Below the pieces are notes generated by a model. That model had not been told where the DNA came from. It saw nothing but the letters and a program-made list of their open reading frames with translations, and did not search any database. From Eublepharis macularius (lineage: Eukaryota > Chordata > Lepidosauria > Squamata > Eublepharidae), in NCBI RefSeq assembly GCF_028583425.1, contig NC_072791.1, positions 197,756,311 to 197,820,310 on the forward strand: DNA of 64,000 nt, in the 5' to 3' direction. The stretch's first letter is position 1. Each line of letters starts with the position of its first letter. Positions 35,201-47,200 of this stretch are shown here, in pieces. The position numbers and the translations under genes are program-made.

Positions 35201-38200
35201 CAGGGACTTCCAGGGCTTCCGGGGCCATCTGGGGAGCAAGGCCCTGAAGGGATTGGATTACCTGGACCAAAGGTACAAGCTGCTAATTTAAATTATAAAT
35301 ATATATTCTTTTCTAAAAAGAATTCTGGTCCTGCTTTTTATATTAAAATGTCACAGTGTCATATCAGTCAATACAAGAAATAAGGCAATCCTACGAGTTA
35401 CCCTCGCAAGAGCCCTGTGGCGCAGAGTGGTAAGCGGCAGTACTGCAGCTCAAGCTCTGCTCACGACCTGAGTTTGACTTTGGCAGAAGCTGGGTTCAGA
35501 TAGCCGGCTCAAGGTTGACTCAGCCTTCCATCCTTCCGAGGTCGGTAAAATGAGTACCCAGTTTCCTGGTGGTAAAGTGTAGAGGACTGGGGAAGGCAAT
35601 GGCAAACCACCCCATAAAAAGTCTGCCAAGAAAACGTCGTGATGCAATGTCCCCCCATGGGTCAGTAATGACTCGGTGCTTGCACAGGGGACTACCTTTA
35701 CCTTTACCTACGAGTTACCCTAGTCTAAGTCCATTTATTTCAATGGGTTTAGATTGAAGTAAATTTTAGGATTGCACTAATTATCCAGTATCCTTAGTGG
35801 ATGGCAATAGCTAATAACAGGGACAATCTGTTAGAGACACTGAATTACAAAGACACAAAATTTAGGCAGTGGTTCTTAAACCTTTTGAAGCGGAAACCCC
35901 TTCTAAACTTATTGTACTTTTCAGGAGGATTCCACCCCCCACCCCCAATAAAATGCAGGAGTTTCACATAACTTAATAGTGAACAAGTTTGTATTTTTAT
36001 TTTTCCATGTGTTTTTAAATATACAGTATTATTTAGAAACAGACTGTAATTATTTCTTTGGATCTATATTTTTCCTCATTGGGGAAAAAAAATACAACCA
36101 CCACCCTGTGAAGCAGGTTAGGCTAAGAGACGGTGATTGGCCTGAAGTCATCCAGCGAGCTTCCATGGCAGAATGAGGATTCGTTCCTGGGTCTCCCAGA
36201 TAGTAGTCTGTCACTCTGACTGCGATACCATGCTGGCTCTTGGGCCCCTTTGGCCCATTATGCAGAGACAAACTGCACCTTGCCATTGAGCCTCCCAGAA
36301 TCTACTCTCCCAACTTACCCATATCCTCCCCCTCCTCCGCGCTCATCCTGACCCATGGACTAGTGGGTTATGCAGCTAGTAGAGCATAGTGGTAAAATAT
36401 TTGTGCTCAAGAACACCTGATCTAGAAAGGGAAGGATGCACCAAAAGCAACGTTCACACACAGATTTTCTGAACCACTGCCACGTACACATTCTGTGGTA
36501 CACATTCGGTCATGAAAAAGCAAGCACCACTGCTGGGAATGGCTTTTGTATGCAATTGTTTGCAGAGCTTTGTAGATTATAGTTATCCTATGAGGTGAAA
36601 AGGCTCTTTGTGCATGCACCAATGCCATCTATTACTTAATGACCCTGGTAATCAAAAAAGGATGAGGTATGGGGATGCAATCAGCAACACCAAGCTCCTA
36701 TGCCCCTGTGGCTGTGAATTTCCTGTATGTTCTTTTTTCTTGTTGATGAAGACAGCAATGACTAACAGTCATGGCTGGTTCCAGGTTTAGGGAGGCCCTG
36801 GGTAGAGAGTGCCCAGGGGCCCCCTCCATGCACACTACTAGGCCCACCTTCTTGCCCACCCACCCATATGCCTCCCCCTGCATGTACATCCTTCCTCTGC
36901 TCACTCACAAGCTCTCCAACCATCGGCAGTCACAGCTGCCCACACTGCCTGTATGTCCCCTCCCTATTGATGCTGGGTGGTGGGTGCAGCTAGGAGTGCC
37001 ACTGCCACGGCCACCAGGAATGCCCTTCTCAGCCGCACTAGGCAGCATATGCAGCTAGAAGCAAAGGTGACAAAGTGGAACGCTCACAAGCAGGGAGTGG
37101 AAGGGTGTGAGTGAGCAGGGAATCAGCAGCAGTGGCTCCATCATTGGCCCTGGCAGCTGCCCCAGCTCACGTTGTGCTGACACTGGCCCTGCTAATGGTG
37201 CAGTCCTAAGCAGAGGGACAGCATTCTGCTTCATTGAAGCCAAGGAGGTGTAACTGCATAGGAATGAAGTCAGTAGACTTACAAAGGTGTAACTCTGGCC
37301 GTCGTCACACGGGCATCTCTTCCGTTAAATTTACAGCATATAGCGTCCTACCTGTTATCAGCACAGTAACGTTTCTTTGGGTCACCTAACGGCTCTTCGT
37401 GCCACCAGCTGTCCACACCGAAGCACTCTGTTCGGTTCTCTCTAACCGCGCAGAAGCAGCTCCTCCCCCCCTTTTTTTATTATTCTGGCGTTTAATTCCG
37501 CTATAACGGATTAACAGCATATAAACATTACGACCCTTTTGTTTTTCCAACTTTGAAATTATATAAATAGCCCTTTGCCCACAGAAAACTCCCTGTCTGA
37601 CGTGATCCCCATCGCTGAAGACTCTGCCATGGCAATTGAGTCATTTTTACTTCAGCAGAAAGTTTGCATTGTGTTATGTCGTTATGGCGTTATAAGGACA
37701 TAATAAAATAAAAAAAAGGGGAGTCGCAGGAAGAAATGGATTCTGGGATTGAAGGGAGGGCATAGGACGTTGCGAGGCGAAATACATCGATGTGAGGCAT
37801 TCACACTGAGGCGCAAAATATCGCAACTATCAAGCAAAAAACAGCAATGAGGAAATCGCTTCAAGGTGGGTTTTTGCCAGGAAATGGCGCCATTTAAGCG
37901 CCTTTTTAGCACTAAACAAAAGCCCGTGTGACGACGGCCTCTGTTTAGGATTGCACTGTAAACCTATTGAAATAAATGCATTTAGTCTGGAGAAACTGCA
38001 TTGGGATTGCACTGCTAGGTAAGGGGCTTTGGATTGTTATCATGCTCAGCCTTTTCTCCTGAAACTTCCTTTGAACATGGAATCTGGCATAAAGTAAAAG
38101 TGGACATTGTGATGGCTTTTCAAAATTTCCAGGGTGATCCAGGTGTGAGAGGACCAGTTGGTCTCCCAGGCCCACCAGGAGAAGGCCTTCCAGGACCAAA

Positions 38201-41200
38201 AGTAAGTTACAATTAGATCCTGAAATGCTACTTCTAAAAAATAATGATGATTGTTTTTACTATGTGTGGGAATCTATGGAATTGTTTTAAACTTTGTGCA
38301 TTTTAGGAATAATTACTTTCATGATTTCCGAAAACAAAGAAGAATCTTGTGGTACCTTAGAGACTAATAGTGCCATCCTAAGCAGAGTTAAGACCCTTTT
38401 AAGCCCATTGACCTCAATGGACTTAGAAGGGAATAACACTCCTTAGAATCACACTGTAAGGCTTGGATCATATCCTTCCTTTCCACTTTCTGTGGAAGAC
38501 TCTTGTGCCCACTGAAAGGTGATTTTAATGATCACCCTGCCTACTGTAAGCCCCTACTTGAACTATATGTTGTTCCTTGGAGTCCACTTATACCTGGGGC
38601 ACAGTTTCAGGGCACACAAGGAAGCAGCAGTGGGAGGAGAAGGCAGGAAAGTTTCCTTTCATCTTTGAAGCTTTATTCACGCTAGATAGAATCCACCCTG
38701 ACAGATTTGCTGTGGCATCAGCTTTCATAGACTAGGGCCCATGTCATTGGACACCACAATAAATTTGCTGATCTTATGTTTGTTTCAAAATGTTCTTAAT
38801 TTATACTGCAATAGTTCAAATGGGTCTCAGTCACATACAGAGGAAAGTGAAATTTGACAATGCTGAATTAAAAAAAAAAAACCTCTACAAACCAGAGGTT
38901 TTTCAAAGAGACAACAGGGGAAAAGGAAAGGGGTGGCAATGCCCTTCAAGGTATTGCAAGTGTTTAAGATGGAGACAGAGAAAGAATAGGTTCCTACAAC
39001 TTTCCTGATACCCCATTAGAGGTTGGTACAGGGAAATGATTTATTTTCCTGGGTTCGGACTGGATTTCTTACAAACTTTCCTTAGCGTTCTTACTATAGG
39101 AATAGAAGGAGTAATGCAATCAGGAATGTCACTATCAAGGATCACAACAGATTATATACCTAAAGACAAGTTCATTTTAAAAAATTACAAGACTAGGAGT
39201 CTCTCTACACGAGACATGTTACACGAGGTCACTCAAGTGTAGGGAGACGCAATGTTAGCCAGGAAGCATAGTTTTAAAAGACAGAGTCAGAGTCTCTGTC
39301 AATTTCATCTCTCTACTGGAGGGTAGTTTTAAAAGACAGAGCCGGCAGAGAATGCTCTTTAGAGGATCCTTAATTTCATCTTAGTCTCCCAAAGGCTCTG
39401 TCAATTTCACCTCCCCTTCTGAGAAGCGATCTTCGCTGGCTCTGTCAGTGGTCCACAATCCACTGCCTGCACTGATCACTCGGAGTGAATTATGTGTGGA
39501 TTGTACTTTACCTCTGACGATGGTTTTGTTTCAAAGAGCATTTTGTGGACGGTCAACTGTTTAGTCAAATCTGGCTGTGTTTTTATCTTGTGGGTAGTTT
39601 TTAATCTGTTGGTTGATTGTTATTTAAGATATTTGCACCTTCTTGTTGCTTTGTTAGCCATCTTGAGTTTAAAGAGATAGGGCAAGATATCGATATTTTA
39701 AATAAAACACTAAGCATATTTTACGTGGAAATACACCCTCCCTTGAAATCACAGGGGACACTTCTTATGGCTAGGACTGGACTTTAAGAGTTATTGACTG
39801 CCAGTTGCTATCGGGGAGCCTCTTGCATCTTCCACGCTTTTGAGAAGTGACATGAAATCACGTTTTCTCAGGTCTTTATTTCTAAGGAAACTATACTCTT
39901 TATCTATTCAGGGTAGTAATGGGCGACAAGGCCCACCTGGACCACTGGGACCTCCAGGGGAAGGTATCCAAGGACCAAAGGTATCACATGTAACCAAAGG
40001 AAATACTGAGGTCTAGACTAAACATTATCTGTTTCCATATGACATTTTTGTTTGTAAGATATACCACATGCATTTGACATGCCATAACAGGAATGATAAT
40101 CTGATATCATCCTGTCATTCTGTGGTGTTTTGAATGTTTATATTATTCTCTGAAGGCTGCAAGATTTTCAGTAACATGATGCATCCACTTGGGCATTGTG
40201 CTGCTCGGATGCCAAACTGCCCGAAAGAAAGGAGACTGCCTAGCCATCTGCATATCTATGGTTTTTCTTCAACATACTGGCTCCCAAATTTTCTTCTGAC
40301 TGGGAGAGTGTGTTTGAATTGTACATATTGTACTGCCTGAGTTTAACTTTGGTTGCCTTGATTGCCTGCTGTGAATCTTTAAATATTATGAATGCCCCCT
40401 AAGGCTACGTACTTACCTGGGAGTAAGCACTGAAGTAATGAGACGTGATACCAATCCTAATTTTAAACGAAATAATGTAATTACGGGCCCAATCCCATAT
40501 CTTTTTCAGTACTTTAGGCCATTGGCTGCTTCCTTTTCCTAGTTTCTCTACTCCACGGATCAGGAAGTTGTGATTATGGCCAGTGAGTCGAATTCTTCTT
40601 AGGTAATCTATTTAGATTTTAGCTCAGTCATATCTGAGGTAAAGCACTACTCGCTTTAGTGTCTGCATGCAATATGTAACCAAGGACCTCCAGTGGCATA
40701 GAGGTTACAAAATATTATTTCCAAAAACAAATGTAGAATTCAGTCTGGGTGATGAATAGACATGGGCGTGAACGGGGGGAAAAACCCCGAACACTCTGTT
40801 CATTGTTTGATGCCATCCACGAACAACAAACAATGAACATGGATGAACATGAACTGTCCCCAGACATGTTGTTTGTGGAGGCCAGAACCCCCCTGCCACC
40901 TGCCAGCTGATAATTTAAAGGGCCCTTTCCTGCCACGTGCAAGGGGAAGGGCCCTTTAAACACCCCACAAACTGACTTTCCCAATGTCCCACCAAATTTG
41001 CAGGGGACATAGTCCTCTGAAGAACCCCCAAGTTTCAGAGAGATTTATTGTTGAAGGCTTTCACGGCCGGAGAACGATGGTTGTTGTGGGTTTTCCGGGC
41101 TGTATTGCCATGGTCTTGGCATTGTAGTTCCTGACGTTTCGCCAGCAGCTGTGGCTGGCATCTTCAGAGGTGTAGCACCAAAAGACAGAGATCGAGATGC

Positions 41201-44200
41201 TACACCTTTGTAGCACCTTTGGTGCTACACCTCTGAAGATGCCAGCCACAGCTGCTGGCGAAACGTCAGGAACTACAATGCCAAGACGACGGCAATACAG
41301 CCCGGAAAACCCACAACAGCCATCGTTCAGAGAGATTGCTCCCTGGGAAAGGCATGATCTATGAGTCTCCCCGGTGGCTGTCATTTTCTCTTCACAGTGG
41401 AAGTACTTTGAAGGGTTAAAGCCAGAAGGAAAGCCAGAAGGAGTTCAGACAGAGTTCAGTCCCTCCCTGCCTCTGGTTGCCAAGGGGATGGATTGCAGCA
41501 GGTGCCAGATTGTCTGGCTTGCTGAACTGCTGCTGAAGGCAATGAATGACGCTTGCAATGACCACCTGTTCGTTTAGGATGGGGCCTCATGAACAGCTTG
41601 TTCGAGAACAGATTAGGCTGTTCGTGGGTTTTTCTGTTCGTAATGCTGTTCATGCCCATGTCTAGTGATGAATAGTTACACTTGTTGGAAATGTTCCAAT
41701 ATCATCTAGTTTGAATAAAGTTCCTTTTTAAAATATATATCTTGAACCAACCTTCAGTAATCATTAAGATTAAATTATGATAGAAAATATTAAATAGCAG
41801 CATTGTTGGCTTAATTACCATTAGGGTGAGCAAGGAATTCAAGGAATGCCAGGACCTCGTGGGACTCCGGGAGAAGGACTCCTTGGGCCAAAGGTATGAT
41901 GTGGATTAGACCTGCTAAATTTTTCAGGGTTTCTTGCACGGTGCAATTTATAAAAATCCTACTGAGATACCATAAGGCTTCAGAGAATTTTCAAATATGA
42001 ATACAGCATGGGGCAATAATATATCTCTTAATAATCTCATTTATATTGTAGGCTGATGAACTAATGCAATTAATAGAATTTGCAGTTTGTTAGAGAAGCA
42101 GCTCCTTGTTCCATTTGCCAGGTTGTGTAATGAAGCCCCAAAAGGCATCAGTTTATACTTTCATACAATCAAAGTCACTGGTTTACAAACAGAGTACCCT
42201 TTTCAAGAACACTTAAGGGAGTGGGAAAGCTACAAAATTGTTATTCCAGTGTCATAATGGCTATTAGGTTAGCAGAATAGCACTTCCATTGGCAGAGAAG
42301 AGGAAAGTGATTTCTGTCTATTTCTTCCTCCCCCGCAGCCCCCCAATTCTCCCATCCAATGGGTGCCAATCATACTTGCATAGCTATGTCCAGCACAGAA
42401 CCCCTTTTTGCAAAATACAGGCTTGTGCTTGAGTGCTGTGATACCTTCCCACTACAAAAACGTTGAGCCAACAAAAACGTTGAGCAAAATATGTTTTCAT
42501 AGTATGTAACAAATGTAGTACAACTTTGAATTTATCATGCAAATAAAAGTGCTTTGGAAAGATGTACAAACCAAAATACTCCCACAAGATACACCCCAAT
42601 TTTAAATGCCATTTTAATTTTTGCAAAGTGTTATCTTTGTCTTTGCCAAATGTGTGTTCAGGATGTTTCAGGGTTAAGCTACGAGGTTTGTATTTTGTTT
42701 GGAGAATTTTCAGAAAGATTTCACTTCAAGCAATATATTACAGTCAATTACGATAGCAAACATGCTGTGATCTTTGAAATATTACCTAACCTTTCCCGTT
42801 GAAACATAAGATTTGAAACAGAGGTAACTAGTTAAGGTGTCTTAATTAGGTAACTAGTTATAATTAAGGTGCCTTATGGATGTCATGTAATCAATTCCAA
42901 GGGTGATCGTGGAGCTGCAGGTGAGAGAGGAAGAAAAGGAGAAAAAGGTAATATGGGTGATCCTGGTTCAGCTGGAGATCCTGTAAGTACCTAGACCGTA
43001 TTACTGAGTTTATCCTTAAGTTTAGTAGCACCTTTTAGGACGAACCAACTTTATTGTAGCATAAGCTTTCGAGAATCACAGTTCTCTTCGTCAGATGCAT
43101 GGAGGGCAAGAAGAAACTGGTCAGATATATAGGTGGAGAGGGGAGGGAGGAGTAGATGCGAACAGTAGCTTCTGATATGGAGATCAGTTTGCTTCTGTTA
43201 AGGAAGTCAGTTACTTCTGATAATGAGATAACCATTCATAGTCTCTATTCAATCCCAGCCTGACTGAATCAAATTTACATATGAATTCCAATTCAGCAGC
43301 TTCCTGTTGGATTCTATTTTTGAAAGGTTTCTGTTGAACTACAGTGACCTTTAAGTCCTTGATGGAATGTCCTGGTAGATTGAAGTGTTCTCCCACCGGT
43401 TTCTGAATGTTGCCATTTTTAATGTTTTTAAAATTTTAAAAATGGCAACATCCAAAATAAGCTTTTCTAATGTTTGTGATGGAAGGCTTTTATACTGTTT
43501 TACACATTTTAGAGTGTAACACGTAATTAACTCCTTAAGTGTTCTTTTTGAGAAAAGCGGGAGAAGATGATGGTAGGATGTGTCCCAATATTTATCAATC
43601 CAACAGGAATCCTGGTTATGAGTTACATCAAAGGTTACTAATAAATTGGGAAATAATTAAATAAATCTTCATTTCAGGGGAAAACTGGAGCAAAGGGAGA
43701 GCAAGGCCTCACAGTAAGCAAATATTCTTTTGGAAATAAATGTCAATAATGCACTAGTGTATCAATCTCTACTGTGTCAATCATAAAATGGAAAAACAAT
43801 TAGCGTGTTAATAGAACAAGAAATGCATACAGAGAGAACATTGATATTTAACTAATATTATTTATTTTATGACAAATAGGGGAAAAGAGCACAGAAAACA
43901 TCTCCCTATCGTTAGGGAGTCCCAAGGCATTTTAGTGAAGGGATCCACGCAAACAGATTTTTCTTTTTAGTTGTTTAGTTCTGGGATCAAGAGGACATAT
44001 CTCAAAGCATGGAGAGTGTCATGTCTGTATAACATTTATCTATGTCATTCATACGTTCTTTGCTCCATGCATTGGTTTGATCACCCTGTATACATGTATG
44101 CTCATATATTGTAACCATGTATATTGTATATCCATGCCATCTCGGGGCTGCCTGAAAATGAAAGTACTATTGCTGAGCTTGTTATCTCTGAAGCCTGCTG

Positions 44201-47200
44201 GCTGACCTTATGCTATACTGGAACTTTTCACAAGAGACAGAGGGAATTGAATTCCTTGTAATCTTATGCCTTTCTCTGGCCAGGCAAAGCTATTGTGTTT
44301 CTCATGAGAATTGGGATTTTCGCGCCTAGTTGCTAACTGCCCCAGGGGAGGGGGAATCCTGCTCCTTATATCAAAGTGCATATGCTTGTATTCCCATTCC
44401 TGCCGACCTATTCATCTTTGGAGGTACCTGTGACCTTAATGGATCTCTATAATAAAACATTTTCATCCAAGACCCTGGAGTACTTGCTGTGAGGGGGTTT
44501 GGGGATCTATTTGCCATGGACTGCTATGGCAACTGACAGAGAGCATAGATTTAAGATCAGAATGTTAGCTGAGTGGACTGTTTTGTTCACAACACCCACT
44601 GTGGCTGCTTGCTTTTCCACCAAGAACGTTCCCTTGGTAAGTCAACCTACTTATCTGCTTGGTACATTTAATTAAGTGGATGACAAAGGAATTCTTCCCT
44701 CTTAAGGAACTTGAAGGAAAAGAGTTTGATGTATGGCTGCAGTAGGATTAGCCATGGTGGAATGTAGAGTACCCACAAGCAGTACCCACACAAATAATGT
44801 CTTCATTAAGGGAAGCAATTACTACATTTTTAGATCCATTTGGATTATATTCCTCTGTACGTTATGGAGATGTTAGATACACTTCTACACATTACATAGC
44901 CTTTTCTCTATCACTACAGTTTCTTCAGTCACAATGAACGTGAGCAATTTAAGCACTGATTCAAGGGGACAGTATTATAGGCTTAACTCAGTTCATAGGA
45001 GGAATGATATCGGCCACTTCACTGAGGATAACAAATGCCTGAAATTTTATATGTGTATGGCAGAAGCCATGCTATAAATTATTGCTGGAAAGAAAGCAGT
45101 TGTCAGATTATTTCTATGTGCAATTTAATTGTCTTTTCTAATCTAGAGAGAAGATATCATTAAATTGATAAAAGAGATCTGTGGTAAGTTTTCAACAAGC
45201 CTTATCTTTTAGATCTTGCATCAGTTCACTTCTCACCTTTAATTTTTCTGTTCAAGCCATAACATTTGTTAGGACATTTAAAACTTCCTGGGAAAATTAG
45301 ATCCAGAGGAATTAGCCGTGTTAGTCTGTAGTTGCAAAATAGTAAAAAGTCCAATAGCACCTTTAAGACTAACCAACTTTATTGAGGCATAAGCTTTCGA
45401 AAACCACAGCTCTGTTCGTCAGATGCCAATTGACTTGCATTGGTGTATTGTCGAAGGCTTTCACGGCCGGAGAACGATGGTTGTTGTGGATTTTCCGGGC
45501 TATATAGCTGGAGTCTTGGCATTGTAGTTCCTGACGTTTCGCCAGCAGCTGTGACTGGCATCTTCAGAGGTGTAGCACCAAAAGACAGAGATCTCTCAGT
45601 GTCACTGAGTTGTGACACTGAGAGATCTCTGTCACAGTGTTGTGTCACAGTGTCGTGACACTGAGAGATCTCTATCTTTTGGTGCTACACCTCTGAAGAT
45701 GCCAGTCACAGCTGCTGGTGAAATGTCAGGAACTACAATGCCAAGAACTCGGCTATATAGCCCGGAAAATCCACAACGACTTGTATTGGCTTCATTGAAA
45801 TATGTTGCAGCACCAAAAATTTGCCATGAAAATGTGGGATGGAAAGGAAGATTCTGTAACTTCTTCCATGTTTTCATGGCATCTTTTTGTGGCAATGGAA
45901 CTTTCCCAGGGGCAGCTGCTTTGGGAGTGTATAACTCAGACATCCAAAATTCAATCTTCACCAAACTTGGAGGGTGGTTGGAGGAGAGCCTGCTGAAGAC
46001 TCCCTATGAGTTTGGTATCTCTGACTGTTAAGGGGGCTGTTCTACGGCCCCTGGAAGTGAAAAACCATGAACCAAACAAACCAGTTTGCGAACCAGGGCA
46101 AGTTCATGAAAGTTTGTGGTTCATGAAACGTGACAAACCACGAACCATGGTTCATGGCATTTTCCTTGATCCTGCCCATCTCTAGTAAGAACTCTACTTG
46201 CAGCCATTACTGGGGTCTTTTCCCTAAAGCGTTCCTCCCCTTGCCTGCATCAAAAATACAAGGCATTCAAAGCAGGTTGTTTTTACAGTTGTTGGCTTGG
46301 ATCCAGCCATGTACCTGTGGGAGTAGTGTGGATTTTCCCTGTGTTCCCCTCCTCTGCAGTCCCTTTAGAGCAACAGAAAGATAATTTCAGGCATTGAAGT
46401 CCTTGTGGACAGATGGCCACATGGAACAGCAGCCATAGTGATAAAAGGGGTGAAATTGCATCCCTTCTCTTTCTTCCACAAATGCAGATGATGGAAAAAG
46501 AGGGGCTGATTTTGCCATCCTTCCCATCTCCTCAATGCAGCCCTACCAACCTACATAGCTGTTTATCCACATGAGTCCTTCAGCCCCAGAAGTCATATTT
46601 TTGAAGGCTAAAAAAGACTACTGGAAGGAGGGAAATGTAGGGATAATCCAAATTCTCCAACATTTTCTACTGATTGATTACTGGATCCAAGATGTATTAA
46701 TAATTTATTGCTTATATACCTTACATTGCTTATTGCTTTATTGCTTATATACCTTACCTTGACAGTATGGGCTGACTATGTAGCTTTAATACAATCTGGA
46801 ATATTCAGGATTTCGTTTGCTGTTTTTACCTATGCAGGCTGCGGTATTAAATGCAAGGAGATCCCGATGGAGCTTGTATTTGTGATCGACAGCTCTGAAA
46901 GCGTTGGTCCAGAAAACTTTGAAATAATCAAAGATTTTGTCACTGCTTTAGTAGACAGAGTGACTGTAGGCAGAAATGCTACCCGCATTGGTCTCGTCCT
47001 CTACAGTTTGGAGGTTCGGCTTGAATTTGGACTTAATAGATACACTACCCAACAGGATGTGAAACAAGCCATCAGGAAAATGCTATATATGGGAGAAGGC
47101 ACTTACACAGGGACTGCCATCCGAAAAGCAACCCAGGAAGGATTTTTTGGGGCTCGGACTGGTGTAAGGAAGGTTGCAATAGTCTTAACCGATGGCCAAG

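Larger units (their letters stand above)
33343..35203. other. Collagen intron with hAT-like and Penelope-derived repeats
   Basis: Holds a hAT-like remnant (33452-33770), a Penelope-end-like repeat (34085-34215) and a palindrome of PLE ends (34558-34850). Confidence 0.6.
35273..38132. other. Collagen intron with SINEs and a DNA element
   Basis: Holds a Sauria-type SINE (35405-35707), a minus-strand SINE (36090-36240) and an inverted-repeat element (37297-37939). 36250-37290 shows nothing recognisable. Confidence 0.6.
39981..41824. other. Collagen intron with hAT element
   Basis: Mostly the hAT element 40757-41664. Nothing else recognised. Confidence 0.6.
45184..46837. other. Collagen intron with Penelope-derived and hAT-like repeats
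   Basis: Holds the repeat 45302-45425, the PLE-end palindrome 45445-45780 and a hAT-like end near 46070-46191. Otherwise nothing recognised. Confidence 0.6.

Noticed and set aside
45379-46031. Overlapping frames of 89-139 codons on both strands
   Set aside because: They come from the palindromic Penelope ends (the recurrent '[16 protein letters not shown]' reading) and the neighbouring hAT remnant.
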